DNA of 64,000 bases from Syntrophopropionicum propionicicum_A (GCF_048984525.1 NZ_JBMGJC010000001.1:248001-312000); one strand, 5' to 3'. Positions 25,032 to 34,498 are shown, counted from the first letter of the stretch. Numbers and translations are program-made. Notes: generated by a model from the sequence alone, not told the origin.

Positions 25032-25529
25032 TTAAATAGTCCGGTAGTTCACAAACTGCAGGGGTATGTCGAACTCATAATCCTTAATAATTTTAATTAT
25101 TTCCTGGAGGTCATCACGGTTTTTGCCGCTTACCCTGACCTGGTCCCCCTGTATTGTGACCTGGACTTTAAGCTTGCTGTCTTTAACCAGCTTGGTTATT
25201 ATTTTTGACTGCTCCTTGTCAACTCCCTGCACCAGGTTAAGCTTCTGGCGGACAGTGTCCTTGGCCGCCGGCTCTATTTTCCCGTACCTCAGCGCTTTGA
25301 TATTAATTCCCCGCTTGACCAGTTTGCCTTCCAGGATGTCAACAACGTTTCTGAGTTTAAAGTCATCGTCTCCGACCAGCGTGATCTCTTCCCCGTCAAA
25401 GATGATATCGCTTCTGCTTCCCTTAAAGTCAAAACGGGTGCGCATTTCCCGGACAGCCTGGTCCACGGAGTTCCTGACCTCTTGCATGTCTACCCGCGAA
25501 ACGATATCAAAAGTGCTTTCTTTAGCCAC
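25032..25529 (-). CDS. YajQ-family nucleotide-binding protein
   Basis: This 165-residue member of the UPF0234/YajQ family has two ferredoxin-like domains. It shows the signatures STFDIVSRVDMQEVRNSV, RFDFKGS near 35, and QVRVSGKNRDDLQEII near the end. Relatives bind cyclic di-GMP or other nucleotides, and in some organisms act with transcription regulators. The start is GTG at 25529 with AGGTG upstream. It follows rimO in the reverse direction of transcription and is divergent from fakA. Specific ligand and role here are unknown. Confidence 0.88.
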   Translation of the reverse strand: MAKESTFDIVSRVDMQEVRNSVDQAVREMRTRFDFKGSRSDIIFDGEEITLVGDDDFKLRNVVDILEGKLVKRGINIKALRYGKIEPAAKDTVRQKLNLVQGVDKEQSKIITKLVKDSKLKVQVTIQGDQVRVSGKNRDDLQEIIKIIKDYEFDIPLQFVNYRTI

Positions 25530-25712
25530 AAAAACACCTGCCTTAAGATTTTCTATTAAATGTACAACTTTCCATGAAAAATGTCAAAGGTTAGTAATCA
25601 GGCGTATATTTACCTCCAATGGCTAATACCAAGATGGCATTCCTGTCAAAGGAAAAATAGGAATCCGTGTCGAAATGCTAAAAAAGTGACACTAAGCAGG
25701 AGGAACTTTATC

Positions 25713-27341
25713 GTGGCAGTATACTCTTTTGACGGAAATGATTTAAAATTAATCCTCCGGGGGTCAGTGGAATTGCTTGAGCAGTCAAGAGAACATATCG
25801 ATTCTTTAAATGTATTTCCCGTCCCCGATGGCGATACCGGTTCTAATATGTACCAGACTCTGACAGCCGCTTTAAAAGAAGCTCTTCTGCTGGAAACCGA
25901 CCATATCGGCATGGTGGCGGAAGCAGCGGCAAGAGGCGCGCTGGTAGGCGCAAGGGGTAATTCAGGGGTAATCCTGTCCCAGGTCCTGCAGGGATTTGCC
26001 CAAATACTAAGCACTAAAGAAACCGCCTCAGCCTCAGACATCGCCGCCGCCCTGGACAATGGTTCCCAGTTGGCATACCGGGCAGTTATGAGCCCGGTGG
26101 AAGGCACTATCCTCACCGTTGTCAAAAAATCCGCCGAGGAGGCTTCCAACCGCCGCAGCGTGGACCTGCTCAGGATCATGGCGGCCGCGTTTAAAGGCGC
26201 GTTTAACGCCCTCGAAAAAACCCCCGACCTTCTGCCGGTGCTGAAACAGGCCGGTGTGGTCGACGCGGGCGGCCAAGGTTTTGTCACTATTCTGGAAGGC
26301 GCAAGGCGAGCTCTGAAGTCAGCCTCGCCGGCAGCTAAAACTTTAGCCCTGGCGCCGGCGCCGGGTAAAGAGATCGCGCTGCCCGCAGCCAGCCCCGATA
26401 ACCTCGAACCGCCACAATGTATTGATTTTGCCTACTGTACAGAACTTATTTTAAAAGGCAGCAGTCTGCCGCAGGAGATCATTAAGAAAGGCCTCTCCCC
26501 GCTGGGGGACTGCCTTCTGGTCGTTGGCGGCGACGACCTTTTAAAAATACACATTCATTCAAACCACCCGGGTCTTGTCCTCGAATGCTGCCTCAAGTAC
26601 GGCTCGCTGCACGATTTAAAAATAAACAACATGGTTGAACAAAGCAAAGAAAATAAACCGGGCAATGGAGCGGCTAATTTCAGCAAACCGTTCGGAATTG
26701 TATCTGTGGGCGCGGGCGAGGGCATAACATCCATCATGATGAGCCTTGGCGCTGACCGTGTGATCGCCGGCGGCCAGACCATGAACCCGAGCACCGGTGA
26801 AATATTAAAGGCCGCGGGCGAGGTCCCCGCTAAAAAAGTTATCATACTGCCCAACAATAAGAATATTATTCTCTCCGCCAGGCAGGCGGGTGAAATGTCG
26901 GCAAAAGATATAACCGTGATACCCTCTAAAAGCATCCCCCAGGGACTCAGCGCCCTGCTCACTCTCAACAGCGGGGACGATTTTGACACTGCTGTAAAAA
27001 AAATGGAAGGGGCTCTGGGTTCGGTCCGCACCGCTGAGATAACACGGGCCATACGAGACACTGTATACGGTAATTTAGATGTTAAAAAAGAAGAATATAT
27101 AGGTATAATTGACGGTGATTTGAAGGTGTCCGGCCCGGTCCTCAGCGCGGTGCTCGAAGATACCCTGAGAGTGATGATTGAGGGTGACGGCAGCCTGGTG
27201 ACGCTGTATTACGGGGAAAACATGGACAGAGACAGCATGGAAGCATATGCTGAAAAGCTGCAGGAGAAATACAGGGGGAATGAATTTGAAATACAGGAAG
27301 GCGGCCAGCCAGTATACGACCTGATTATATCCGTTGAATGA
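25713..27341 (+). CDS. fakA: Fatty acid kinase catalytic subunit FakA-like (DAK2/YloV)
   Basis: This 542-residue protein has an N-terminal DhaL/DAK2 kinase domain, with the Mg-ATP motif FPVPDGDTGSNM near residues 32-43 and GARGNSGVILSQ near 75. It has a middle linker and a C-terminal DegV-like domain. With a DegV/FakB partner it phosphorylates exogenous or recycled fatty acids to acyl phosphate for phospholipid synthesis. The start is GTG 25713, nine bases after AGGAGG; the frame upstream to 25581 has no ribosome-binding site. The next gene encodes a DegV protein, which supports the assignment. Confidence 0.9.
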   Translation: MAVYSFDGNDLKLILRGSVELLEQSREHIDSLNVFPVPDGDTGSNMYQTLTAALKEALLLETDHIGMVAEAAARGALVGARGNSGVILSQVLQGFAQILSTKETASASDIAAALDNGSQLAYRAVMSPVEGTILTVVKKSAEEASNRRSVDLLRIMAAAFKGAFNALEKTPDLLPVLKQAGVVDAGGQGFVTILEGARRALKSASPAAKTLALAPAPGKEIALPAASPDNLEPPQCIDFAYCTELILKGSSLPQEIIKKGLSPLGDCLLVVGGDDLLKIHIHSNHPGLVLECCLKYGSLHDLKINNMVEQSKENKPGNGAANFSKPFGIVSVGAGEGITSIMMSLGADRVIAGGQTMNPSTGEILKAAGEVPAKKVIILPNNKNIILSARQAGEMSAKDITVIPSKSIPQGLSALLTLNSGDDFDTAVKKMEGALGSVRTAEITRAIRDTVYGNLDVKKEEYIGIIDGDLKVSGPVLSAVLEDTLRVMIEGDGSLVTLYYGENMDRDSMEAYAEKLQEKYRGNEFEIQEGGQPVYDLIISVE

Positions 27342-27407
27342 TATATATAGTTTTCGGATCAAGTGTCCTTAAAGAAATATAATGAAGAGTTGGGTGTGAC
27401 AATTTAA

Positions 27408-28253
27408 GTGAGTCAGGTAAGAATTGTAACCGACAGCACCGCCGATCTGCCTAAAGATTTGGCGGCCAAATACGGCATTACCGTAGTCCCCTTAAAGGTG
27501 ATTTTTAACGACGATGAACCGCTGAGGGACGGCGTGGATATAAATACGGAGCAGTTTTACCGGCGGCTGGTTGAAAAAAAGGAATATTCAAGGACATCAC
27601 AACCCGCGCCGGCAGAATTCTGCAAGGTATTCAAGGAGCTGACCTCAGACGGCAGCAGTGTGCTCTCCTTACATCTCTCCTCCTGTTTAAGCGGTACCTG
27701 CCAGTCCGCCCAGATGGCCAGAGACATGCTCCCCGGCGCCGACATCGAAGTGATAGATTCAAAACTGGCCAGCATGGGGCACGGCATGATCGCGCTCGAA
27801 GCCGCGCGCGCGGCAGGCGAAGGCAAAAGCAAGGATGAAATCCTCGGCATTGTAAGGCACATGGTCTCAGGAGCAATGTTATATTTTATTGTGGATACCC
27901 TGGAATACCTGGCGCGGGGCGGGCGGATCGGCAAAGCCCAGGCCCTGCTTGGAAATATCCTCAGCATCAAGCCGATCTTGTATTTAAAGGACGGCATCGT
28001 GCACCCACTGGAAAAAATAAGGGGCAGGGCGAAAGCCATCGAACGGCTCACGCAAATTATAGTGGAGAAGGCCGGTCAGCGCAGGGTCAAGTGCTCCCTG
28101 GTGCACGGGATGGACCCGGAGGGGATGAAGCAGCTCTATCAAAAAATCGTGCTTCTTTTAAACTGTGACGAGCCGGTATGCTCAACCCTCGGCGCCGTAA
28201 TCGGCACCCACACCGGCCCCGGCGTGCTGGGCATCATTGTATTTCCGGAGTAA
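27408..28253 (+). CDS. DegV family fatty-acid-binding protein (FakB-like)
   Basis: This 281-residue protein binds a fatty acid and presents its carboxylate to FakA. Typical segments are IVTDSTADLPKDLAAKYGI (4-22), SSCLSGTCQSAQMA near 88, DTLEYLARGGRIGKAQALLG near 165 and the C-terminal GTHTGPGVLGIIVFPE. The start is GTG at 27408; the ribosome-binding site is weak (GGGTGTG), which may reflect coupling to fakA 66 bases upstream. Context makes a FakAB pair very likely; the preferred acyl chain cannot be read. Confidence 0.9.
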   Translation: MSQVRIVTDSTADLPKDLAAKYGITVVPLKVIFNDDEPLRDGVDINTEQFYRRLVEKKEYSRTSQPAPAEFCKVFKELTSDGSSVLSLHLSSCLSGTCQSAQMARDMLPGADIEVIDSKLASMGHGMIALEAARAAGEGKSKDEILGIVRHMVSGAMLYFIVDTLEYLARGGRIGKAQALLGNILSIKPILYLKDGIVHPLEKIRGRAKAIERLTQIIVEKAGQRRVKCSLVHGMDPEGMKQLYQKIVLLLNCDEPVCSTLGAVIGTHTGPGVLGIIVFPE

Positions 28254-28259
28254 AACATA

Positions 28260-28466
28260 AAAACAAATTGACAGGATTAACAGGATTTAAAACAGATTAA
28301 CAGGATTTCTAAATTGATAACACTGGCTTTGCTGTTCTATTGGGGTAAAAAATATATTGTATTTATGAATAGGAAGAACTAAGACTGAAATTTTTATTTT
28401 TTAACTTTTTAAAAGATTATTTAAATCTTGTTAATCCTCATAATCTTGTAAATCCTGTGTAATATA
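28260..28466. repeat. AGGATT-type interspersed inverted repeat, copy 2
   Basis: Left arm words GACAGGATTAACAGGATTT and CAGATTAACAGGATTTC, and right arm words AATCTTGTTAATCC and AATCTTGTAAATCCTGTG, flank a variable AT-rich centre. It fills the gap between the convergent degV and rodZ-like genes; the rest of that gap holds only the terminator below. Confidence 0.8.
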
Positions 28467-28523
28467 TCCTTGTTTCTATCTGAAATTAATGCCATTTAAG
28501 TCCCGTGATTATGTTTACAATGG

Positions 28524-28552
28524 ACAAAAAAACTGCCTTGCGGCAGTTTTTA
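28524..28552 (-). terminator. Terminator of the RodZ-like gene (possibly bidirectional)
   Basis: AAAACTGCC and GGCAGTTTT form a nine-base stem with T-runs on both strands. It is immediately after the stop codon of the minus-strand gene and also downstream of plus-strand degV. Confidence 0.85.
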
Positions 28553-28554
28553 TA

Positions 28555-29298
28555 CTACTGAGATGCGGGCGCTTTGAATTCCCGGTTTACAACAGCACCC
28601 ATGGTACCCAGGAACCCGAGGCTCTTACCGTTCTCAAACACCTCTACCGCGCCGGCGTTGCCCAGGGTGACAGCAATATTTTCTTTGCCTTCAAAAGATC
28701 TTGTTTCTCCGGCCGACAATTCCCCCTGGAACTCCTGCTTCCCGTCTACTATAACCTGGATCCAGCTCCTGTCACTTATAATATTGAGATCAACTTTTAC
28801 TCCGGTAATAGCGGCGGTATTATTCTGGTCGGGAGCCTGCTGCTGGCCGGTGTTGTCCTGGGCGAGGATTTGGCCGGTTTTTTGCGGTTCCTCTTCTTTT
28901 ACCGCGGCGTTGTTTTTCCACAGCCCTCCGGCCCCGTAAACAAGTGTAACAACCACCGCGGCTACCAGCAGTAACGCCGCGGCATATAGGCGGTACGGCG
29001 GCTTTTTATTAGCTGTAACCTTTTTTTCAGCCACTGGCTTGTCATGCTCTTCGTGTACAGTCTCTATGCCCTGTTTCTGTTTAAAAGCATCCATGATCTG
29101 ATCCAGGTTGAGGTTTAAAAATTTAGCGTAATTTTTTAGAAATGCCTTGGCATAGATATGGCCCGGCAATACTTCAAACTGCTCCATCTCCAGTGCCATT
29201 ATGTATTTCTTGCGTATTTTTGTTTCTTCTTCCACATCTTCCAGGGTAAGCCCCCTGGCCCGTCTTGCCTCTCTTAGCGTGTTGCCGATCTCCACCAC
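28555..29298 (-). CDS. rodZ: RodZ-like helix-turn-helix membrane protein
   Basis: This 247-residue protein has an N-terminal HTH domain (IGNTLREARRARGLTLEDVE, residues 4-23, running to about 75). A basic linker, one membrane helix near 115-140 (LYAAALLLVAAVVVTLVYGA) and an external C-terminal beta domain (DUF4115) follow. RodZ couples MreB filaments to the cell-wall elongation machinery; the HTH is used for protein contact. The start is GTG at 29298 with GGGGGG upstream. Placement near ftsK and rimO is common in Bacillota. Confidence 0.88.
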   Translation of the reverse strand: MVEIGNTLREARRARGLTLEDVEEETKIRKKYIMALEMEQFEVLPGHIYAKAFLKNYAKFLNLNLDQIMDAFKQKQGIETVHEEHDKPVAEKKVTANKKPPYRLYAAALLLVAAVVVTLVYGAGGLWKNNAAVKEEEPQKTGQILAQDNTGQQQAPDQNNTAAITGVKVDLNIISDRSWIQVIVDGKQEFQGELSAGETRSFEGKENIAVTLGNAGAVEVFENGKSLGFLGTMGAVVNREFKAPASQ

Positions 29299-29375
29299 TT
29301 CGCCCCCCAGCAGCTAATGTGATTTCAATATCCCCGTGTAACCGATACCTTTGAATAATCCCGCGAAAGAAATTG

Positions 29376-30455
29376 TTATGATAGTTTGCAGACGTATGAA
29401 TTGAATTCCGGCAGACCTGATATAAAACTTAAAATTAGATCCGACGCTCTTTCCACGTCACTGGTATCAACTGAGCAGCCGTACTCCCCGCTTGGCCCAT
29501 CCGGGTATTTATACAGCGGATCATAATATTTGGTCAGCAAATAAGTAAATACAGCTTCAAAATTCCTTTCCTCCAGCATCCTGTTCAGTTCTTCAACCCT
29601 GGCCCGTCCCAACCTTTTCACCAGTGTTGATGTGGCCTCCTGCAGCTTTTCCACGTTGTCCCCGGGCCCGTCCGTGTAAATATTACGGATCCGCCGGACC
29701 CTTTCTGCCAGAGGAGCATACAGCAAAATTCGGATGCCGTTCCTGATCGCGTTCATCAAGGGCAGCGGGACCAGCAGGTTGCCGACCCTCCTGCTCTCGC
29801 ACTCTACAATAAAGATTCCATTTTCGTCTATTGATGATAAAAACTTTACAATATCACTCTCAAAAGCTTTTTGCGTCGGTGAAGGAGTCAGACCAATCTT
29901 GCCGTAGACCGATCCCCTGTGCCTGGCCAGCCCTTCCAAATCCAACACCGGCAGCCCCTTCTGCCCCAGAAGTTCCAGCACTTCGGTCTTCCCCACTCCG
30001 GTCAGCCCGTGCAGTACAACAGCCCTCTGGGTCAGCTCTTCTTTTTCCAGGTACTCGTTAACATAGCGGCGGTAGGACTTGTACCCGCCTATAATGCGGT
30101 ATACATCATAACCCATGGTGTCGAGCACTGAAGCCATAAACCGGCTGCGCTCGCCCCCGCGCCAGCAGAACACTACCAGGTCGCCGCCGCAAGCACGGTC
30201 CACCGCGGCTATTTTACCGGGAAGTTTCGGCGCCGCCAGCGCAAGGGCATGCCTCCTGGCGGATTCCGGACCGTCATGGCGGTACAGGGTCCCGACTATG
30301 GCCCGCTCCTCGTTGTCTAATACAGGAATGTTGACAGCGCCCGGTATTGTGTCTTCACTGTATTCACCCTCCGAGCGCACGTCCACCAGGACCGCGTTCT
30401 TCATTTTGAGGGCTTCATCAATTGTAATTTCTGCAACCATATTTATGCTTGTCAA
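29376..30455 (-). CDS. mnmH: tRNA 2-selenouridine synthase
   Basis: This 359-residue protein has an N-terminal rhodanese domain, with the active cysteine in VFCWRGGERS near 97, and a C-terminal P-loop domain with GLTGVGKTEVL near 150. It replaces sulfur by selenium at wobble 2-thiouridine in tRNAs, via a geranylated intermediate, and needs selenophosphate from SelD (not in this window). The start is uncertain: TTG 30455 has GAGG only three bases away, and ATG 30440 has it 18 bases away. The unusual 5' region (30482-30583) may matter for expression. Confidence 0.92.
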   Translation of the reverse strand: MTSINMVAEITIDEALKMKNAVLVDVRSEGEYSEDTIPGAVNIPVLDNEERAIVGTLYRHDGPESARRHALALAAPKLPGKIAAVDRACGGDLVVFCWRGGERSRFMASVLDTMGYDVYRIIGGYKSYRRYVNEYLEKEELTQRAVVLHGLTGVGKTEVLELLGQKGLPVLDLEGLARHRGSVYGKIGLTPSPTQKAFESDIVKFLSSIDENGIFIVECESRRVGNLLVPLPLMNAIRNGIRILLYAPLAERVRRIRNIYTDGPGDNVEKLQEATSTLVKRLGRARVEELNRMLEERNFEAVFTYLLTKYYDPLYKYPDGPSGEYGCSVDTSDVERASDLILSFISGLPEFNSYVCKLS

Positions 30456-30481
30456 AAACCTCGCAATTATTAATTAGATAC

Positions 30482-30583
30482 GAAACCGCATGATATTTTA
30501 CGGGCGGCAGAGGCCTGGTAAAATGAGCCATTGGCTGGACGTGCATATACCCGTCGTGAATAAAGCTCTATTTTTAGGGTTTC
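30482..30583 (-). ncRNA. Candidate structured leader upstream of mnmH
   Basis: On the minus strand the segment can fold into nested stems: GAAACC (30578-30583) with GGTTTC (30482-30487), ACGGG (30550-30554) with CCCGT (30500-30504), and a hairpin AGCC-AAT-GGCT (30526-30536). Short stems like these also arise by chance, so this is a suggestion only. The rest of the 382-base gap (30456-30837) holds the repeat below. Confidence 0.25.
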
Positions 30584-30652
30584 CTTTTTTAACAAAATAT
30601 ATTTCAGCGTCTTCCCATATGAAAATTAAAATTCTTAGGGCCAAAGATTAAA

Positions 30653-30828
30653 ATAATTTTCACATGATTTACAGGATTACGAAGATTTACATGATATAAA
30701 TATATATTTTAAACAAAACATTTAATTTTGATATTTTATTTACCCGTGATCAGGGCGAAAACATAATCATATTAATTTTTTAAATCCTGTTAATCTATAA
30801 AATCTTGTTAATCCTGTGAAAATAGTAT
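30653..30828. repeat. AGGATT-type interspersed inverted repeat, copy 3
   Basis: CACATGATTTACAGGATTA and AGATTTACATGAT on the left are mirrored by AATCCTGTTAATC and AATCTTGTTAATCCTGTG on the right, around an AT-rich centre. It ends ten bases from the ftsK stop codon. Confidence 0.8.
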
Positions 30829-30837
30829 TTTTTTCCT

Positions 30838-33075
30838 CTACTTTGCCTTTCTGAATACCTGGTTGTACTGGTCCAGGGTCATCAGTATGGACCGCGGCTT
30901 GCTACCCTCGTAGCCGCCCACGATGCCTCTCTGCTCCATCATGTCGATCAGCCGCGCGGCCCTGGCATACCCTATGTGCAGCCTTCTCTGCAGCATGGAA
31001 ATTGACGCGTGCCCGCTTTCAATCAAGATCTTTACCGCCTGCGCCAGCAGTTCGTCCTCCATTTCGGGCATTGCTTCTTCTTCAGGTTCTACGGTAAGGA
31101 TCTTATCGTCATATACCGGTTCGGCCTGTTTTTTCAGGTGATTGACCAGGTCCTCCACTTCGCGGTCAGACAGGTAGGCCCCCTGGATCCGCACCGGCTT
31201 GGCCGCTCCCACGGGATAAAAGAGCATATCCCCTTTCCCCAGCAGTTTTTCAGCTCCGGCCATGTCCAGGATCGTACGGGAATCTATCTGTGATGAAACA
31301 GCGAATGAAACCCTTGATGGGATGTTGGCTTTAATCAGGCCGGTGATCACATCCACGGAAGGGCGCTGGGTAGCGACAACCAGGTGTATCCCCGCGGCTC
31401 GGGCCATCTGCGCCAGCCTGCAGACAGCGTCTTCCACGTCCGCCGGCGCAATCATCATCAGGTCGGCCAGCTCGTCAATGATTACCACAATCAGGGGCAG
31501 CGGCAGCCCGCCGCCGGGTTCCTTGTTTTTAAACAACTTGTTGTAACGGGTTATATCCCGCACGCCTGACTGCGCGAAAAGTTCATAGCGGCGTTCCATC
31601 TCCCGCACCGCCCAGCGCAGCGCCGTGGCAGCCTTCTTGGGATCAGTGACCACCGGGTTGACCAGGTGCGGAATGCCGTTGTAGGTCGCCAGTTCAACCA
31701 TTTTAGGGTCTATCATGAGCAGCTTCACTTCGTCCGGCGTGGCTTTGAACAGGATGCTGGCGATTAATGTGTTGAGGCATACGCTTTTGCCCGAACCGGT
31801 GGCGCCCGCTATCAATAAATGCGGCATTTTGGCAAGGTCGGCCACTTCGGGATTGCCCGCTATATCTTTACCCAGCGCTATTGTAAGCTTGGATCCAGAC
31901 TGGATAAATTCCTGCGCCTCGAGGAGATCCCTCAGGTGGACCATGGAAATCTCCTTGTTCGGCACCTCAATTCCCACGGCGGCCTTGCCGGGAATGGGCG
32001 CCTCGATGCGGACATCCGGCGCAGCCATGGACAGGGCAATGTCATCGGCCAGCCCGACGATACGGCTGACTTTCACCCCGGAAGGAGGCTGGATTTCATA
32101 GCGGGTAATGGCCGGCCCCCTGGAGACCTGGATTACCTTGGCCTTAACCCCGAAGCTTTCCAGGGTCTCCTCCAATATGCGTATATTCTCATTAATATCC
32201 TTGCTCAAACGGATATTTTTAATCCGGTGCGGCCGTGAGAGAATGGAAATGGGCGGCAGGTGGAAACTGTTTAGTTCCGGCGCCAGGTCCTTAATAAAGA
32301 CCGGGAACGTCTCTTCAGCTTCCTTTGGCGCATCTGCAGCAACTGCCCCGGCTGAATCAGACGGGATCTCCACATTCTTTTTAACAGCAGTGTTCAGAAC
32401 AGGTACCCGTTCCTTTTCTCTTTTTTCTTTGATGCTGTTCTGCCCTTTGACTATTGAAAACTGCTCCCCCTCATGGTCAATTATAACTGGTGCGGCGGGC
32501 TCGGTTTGTTTTTCATCCTCCACCTCTTCAAAAAGGAAATTCATGACGCCGCGCGCCGTGTTTTTGCCGGTTTCCCGCACCCTGGCGGTAAACCCCTTGA
32601 CCATGGACGCTGTAGAGAGGTTGGTCAGCAGGAGCAGTGAAATCAGGCCCAGGGTAATCAAGATAACATACGTGCCTATGATACCAAAGGATTTTATGCA
32701 GATAAAGGTAATCAGAGCTCCGATCAGCCCGCCCCCGTCACCGGCGAAGCCGGCCGAAAAGGAATCTTCAACCGGAATAACCAGGTGAAAAAACGCGAGA
32801 ACAACCAGGAATAAAAGTATTACCCCGTACATTCTTTCGGATATACTGGCTTGGGCCCGGTTGCGCACAAGTTTCGCCCCGATCAGGATTAAAAGGAAAG
32901 GAAAAATATAACGCCCCTCGCCCGCAATGCTTTTTAGAGCCTTGTCAATAATTCCGCTGATCAGGCCTGCATCAGGCGAAAGCAGGCAGACAACACCCAA
33001 AACGCCCAGCGCGATCAGGGCAATGCCAAATATTTCATATTTGAGTTCGTCTTTTATTTGACTTAGAGCACCCAT
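30838..33075 (-). CDS. ftsK: DNA translocase FtsK / SpoIIIE
   Basis: This 745-residue membrane-anchored DNA pump clears chromosomes from the division or sporulation septum. There are four to five membrane helices in residues 15-160, a charged linker to about 280, then the alpha/beta motor with Walker A GATGSGKSV near 425 and VVIIDELADLMM. A C-terminal gamma winged-helix domain (HASISMLQRRLHIGYARAAR, about 685-705) reads orienting sequences. ATG 33075 follows GGAGGG. In Bacillus the next genes upstream are ylzJ and tepA; here uppP is placed between them. Confidence 0.96.
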   Translation of the reverse strand: MGALSQIKDELKYEIFGIALIALGVLGVVCLLSPDAGLISGIIDKALKSIAGEGRYIFPFLLILIGAKLVRNRAQASISERMYGVILLFLVVLAFFHLVIPVEDSFSAGFAGDGGGLIGALITFICIKSFGIIGTYVILITLGLISLLLLTNLSTASMVKGFTARVRETGKNTARGVMNFLFEEVEDEKQTEPAAPVIIDHEGEQFSIVKGQNSIKEKREKERVPVLNTAVKKNVEIPSDSAGAVAADAPKEAEETFPVFIKDLAPELNSFHLPPISILSRPHRIKNIRLSKDINENIRILEETLESFGVKAKVIQVSRGPAITRYEIQPPSGVKVSRIVGLADDIALSMAAPDVRIEAPIPGKAAVGIEVPNKEISMVHLRDLLEAQEFIQSGSKLTIALGKDIAGNPEVADLAKMPHLLIAGATGSGKSVCLNTLIASILFKATPDEVKLLMIDPKMVELATYNGIPHLVNPVVTDPKKAATALRWAVREMERRYELFAQSGVRDITRYNKLFKNKEPGGGLPLPLIVVIIDELADLMMIAPADVEDAVCRLAQMARAAGIHLVVATQRPSVDVITGLIKANIPSRVSFAVSSQIDSRTILDMAGAEKLLGKGDMLFYPVGAAKPVRIQGAYLSDREVEDLVNHLKKQAEPVYDDKILTVEPEEEAMPEMEDELLAQAVKILIESGHASISMLQRRLHIGYARAARLIDMMEQRGIVGGYEGSKPRSILMTLDQYNQVFRKAK

Positions 33076-33130
33076 GTTAAACCCTCCAGAAATAATATAC
33101 CACAGTCTGGCTGAAATTCCTTTAAATACT

Positions 33131-33165
33131 TATAAAAATAGCCCTCCCGGCTTATCGGGAGGGCT
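33131..33165 (-). terminator. Terminator of uppP
   Basis: GCCCTCCCG and CGGGAGGGC form a stem, followed on the minus strand by TATTTTTATA. It lies 30 bases after the uppP stop codon. Confidence 0.85.
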
Positions 33166-33193
33166 TAAATTCCTGTAGTTCTGAACAGCCGCG

Positions 33194-33985
33194 CTATGGC
33201 ATTCTGATATAAACCAGCGCGATAATCGCGAGACCGGCCAGGAACCGGTACCATACGAACAGAGCGAAACTGCGTTCAGTCAGGTATCTCAGCAGAAATC
33301 CGATGGACAGGAACCCTACTACCGCGGATGAAACTACTCCAGTGATGAAAGCCAGGTTAATATCTGCGAGCGCAATTTCTTTTAATTGCATTACTCCCGC
33401 CCCAAAAATAATCGGGGTGGACAGCAAAAACGAAAACCGGGCCGCGGTTTCGCGGGTAAGGCCAAGGGCCCGCCCCGCGGTCATGGTTACACCGGAGCGG
33501 GAAACGCCCGGTATAATGGCAAATGCTTGTGACAGCCCGATCAGCAGGCTGTCTGAAAGAGATATACCGCCCATCTCTTTCCTTTTTACAGCGCGCCGGT
33601 CGACCAAAAATAGTATTAAACCCATAATAATCAGCATGGTCGCTATAAGCAGCGGGTTTCTGAAAACAGTCTCGGCCTGTTCTTCTAAAATATATCCGGC
33701 CAGCCCGCCGGGGATGGTCGCTATCACCAGGTACCAGAACAGCGAGGCTTTTTTTGTGCCCCTGCGCTTTATAATCGCCTCGCTGAAGAGCTCCACCCAG
33801 TCCCTCCAGAAAAACGCCACCACGGCAAAGAGTGTCCCCATGTGCAGCGCCACATCAAATGAAAGGCCGGGATCATTCCAGCCAAAAACCCACGGCGCTA
33901 ATACCAGGTGGGCTGAACTGGATATGGGGAGAAATTCGCCCAGACCCTGTATGACGCCCATCACCAGGGCTTGTAATACAGTCAA
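33194..33985 (-). CDS. uppP: Undecaprenyl-diphosphatase
   Basis: This 263-residue BacA-type membrane phosphatase dephosphorylates undecaprenyl diphosphate so that the lipid carrier for peptidoglycan is recycled; it can also confer bacitracin tolerance. The two re-entrant active-site motifs QGLGEFLPISSSAHL (14-28) and PGVSRSGVTM (near 160) are intact, and about seven to eight hydrophobic helices are visible. The start is TTG at 33985 with GGGAGGTG upstream. It interrupts the ylzJ-ftsK linkage seen in Bacillus. Confidence 0.96.
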   Translation of the reverse strand: MTVLQALVMGVIQGLGEFLPISSSAHLVLAPWVFGWNDPGLSFDVALHMGTLFAVVAFFWRDWVELFSEAIIKRRGTKKASLFWYLVIATIPGGLAGYILEEQAETVFRNPLLIATMLIIMGLILFLVDRRAVKRKEMGGISLSDSLLIGLSQAFAIIPGVSRSGVTMTAGRALGLTRETAARFSFLLSTPIIFGAGVMQLKEIALADINLAFITGVVSSAVVGFLSIGFLLRYLTERSFALFVWYRFLAGLAIIALVYIRMP

Positions 33986-34049
33986 AAAAACACCTCCCGA
34001 TACTCATACTTAATAATTATAGCACGGGAGGCCTGTCCTAAAAAACAAA

Positions 34050-34198
34050 AACAATTTTCACAGGATTAACAGGATTTAAAATAGATTAACTGGATTTTAA
34101 AACAATTTAATTTTGTAAGCCCTTATAATATGACAGTCATTAATTTATTTGTGTTTTAATCTTGTAAATCCTTATAATCTTGTTAATCCTGTGAAAAA
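34050..34198. repeat. AGGATT-type interspersed inverted repeat, copy 4
   Basis: Left arm TTTTCACAGGATTAACAGG is the complement of right arm TTAATCCTGTGAAAAA, with further GATTAACTGGATT / AATCTTGTAAATCC words inside. This is the most symmetrical of the four copies. Confidence 0.82.
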
Positions 34199-34210
34199 GT
34201 TTTTAATTAA

Positions 34211-34296
34211 ATCCCACGTCTAATTTCTTTAAATTCTAACGGCACAAAAGGAATGCCCGGATTCTCACGTCTCACGTCCCACTTCTCACGTCTCAA
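34211..34296. repeat. GAGACGTGAG-type repeat overlapping the end of ylzJ
   Basis: TTCTCACGTCTCACGTCCC and ACTTCTCACGTCTCA run into the last codons of ylzJ on the opposite strand. The repeat supplies the final Glu-Thr codons and the TGA stop of that gene. Confidence 0.75.
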
Positions 34297-34498
34297 TTAT
34301 GCTGCCCGGTGTCATCTCCGGCTTAAGGTAGTCAAACGGGTCGGTGCTTAAAAGCTTTACTATCCTTTTTCTGCCGAAGTCTGTGCTTTCAACCACCATC
34401 GGGACACCTTTAAAATTAATTTCCTCATAATCGGGGTAATTGGTTTTGTCGAAACCCTCCAGCACCAGTTCCAACTGCACAGGGGTATACAAGATCAT
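34286..34498 (-). CDS. ylzJ: YlzJ-like small protein
   Basis: This 70-residue protein begins MILYTPVQLELVLEGFDK and contains VPMVVESTDFGRKRIVKLLS and DPFDYLKPEMTPGS, matching the YlzJ-like family of spore formers. Its function is unknown. Its ATGA start overlaps the tepA stop, so it is translationally coupled to the protease gene, the same order as in Bacillus. The last residues (IET) and the stop codon come from the intergenic repeat, so the original C-terminus has probably been changed slightly. Confidence 0.85.
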   Translation of the reverse strand: MILYTPVQLELVLEGFDKTNYPDYEEINFKGVPMVVESTDFGRKRIVKLLSTDPFDYLKPEMTPGSIIET

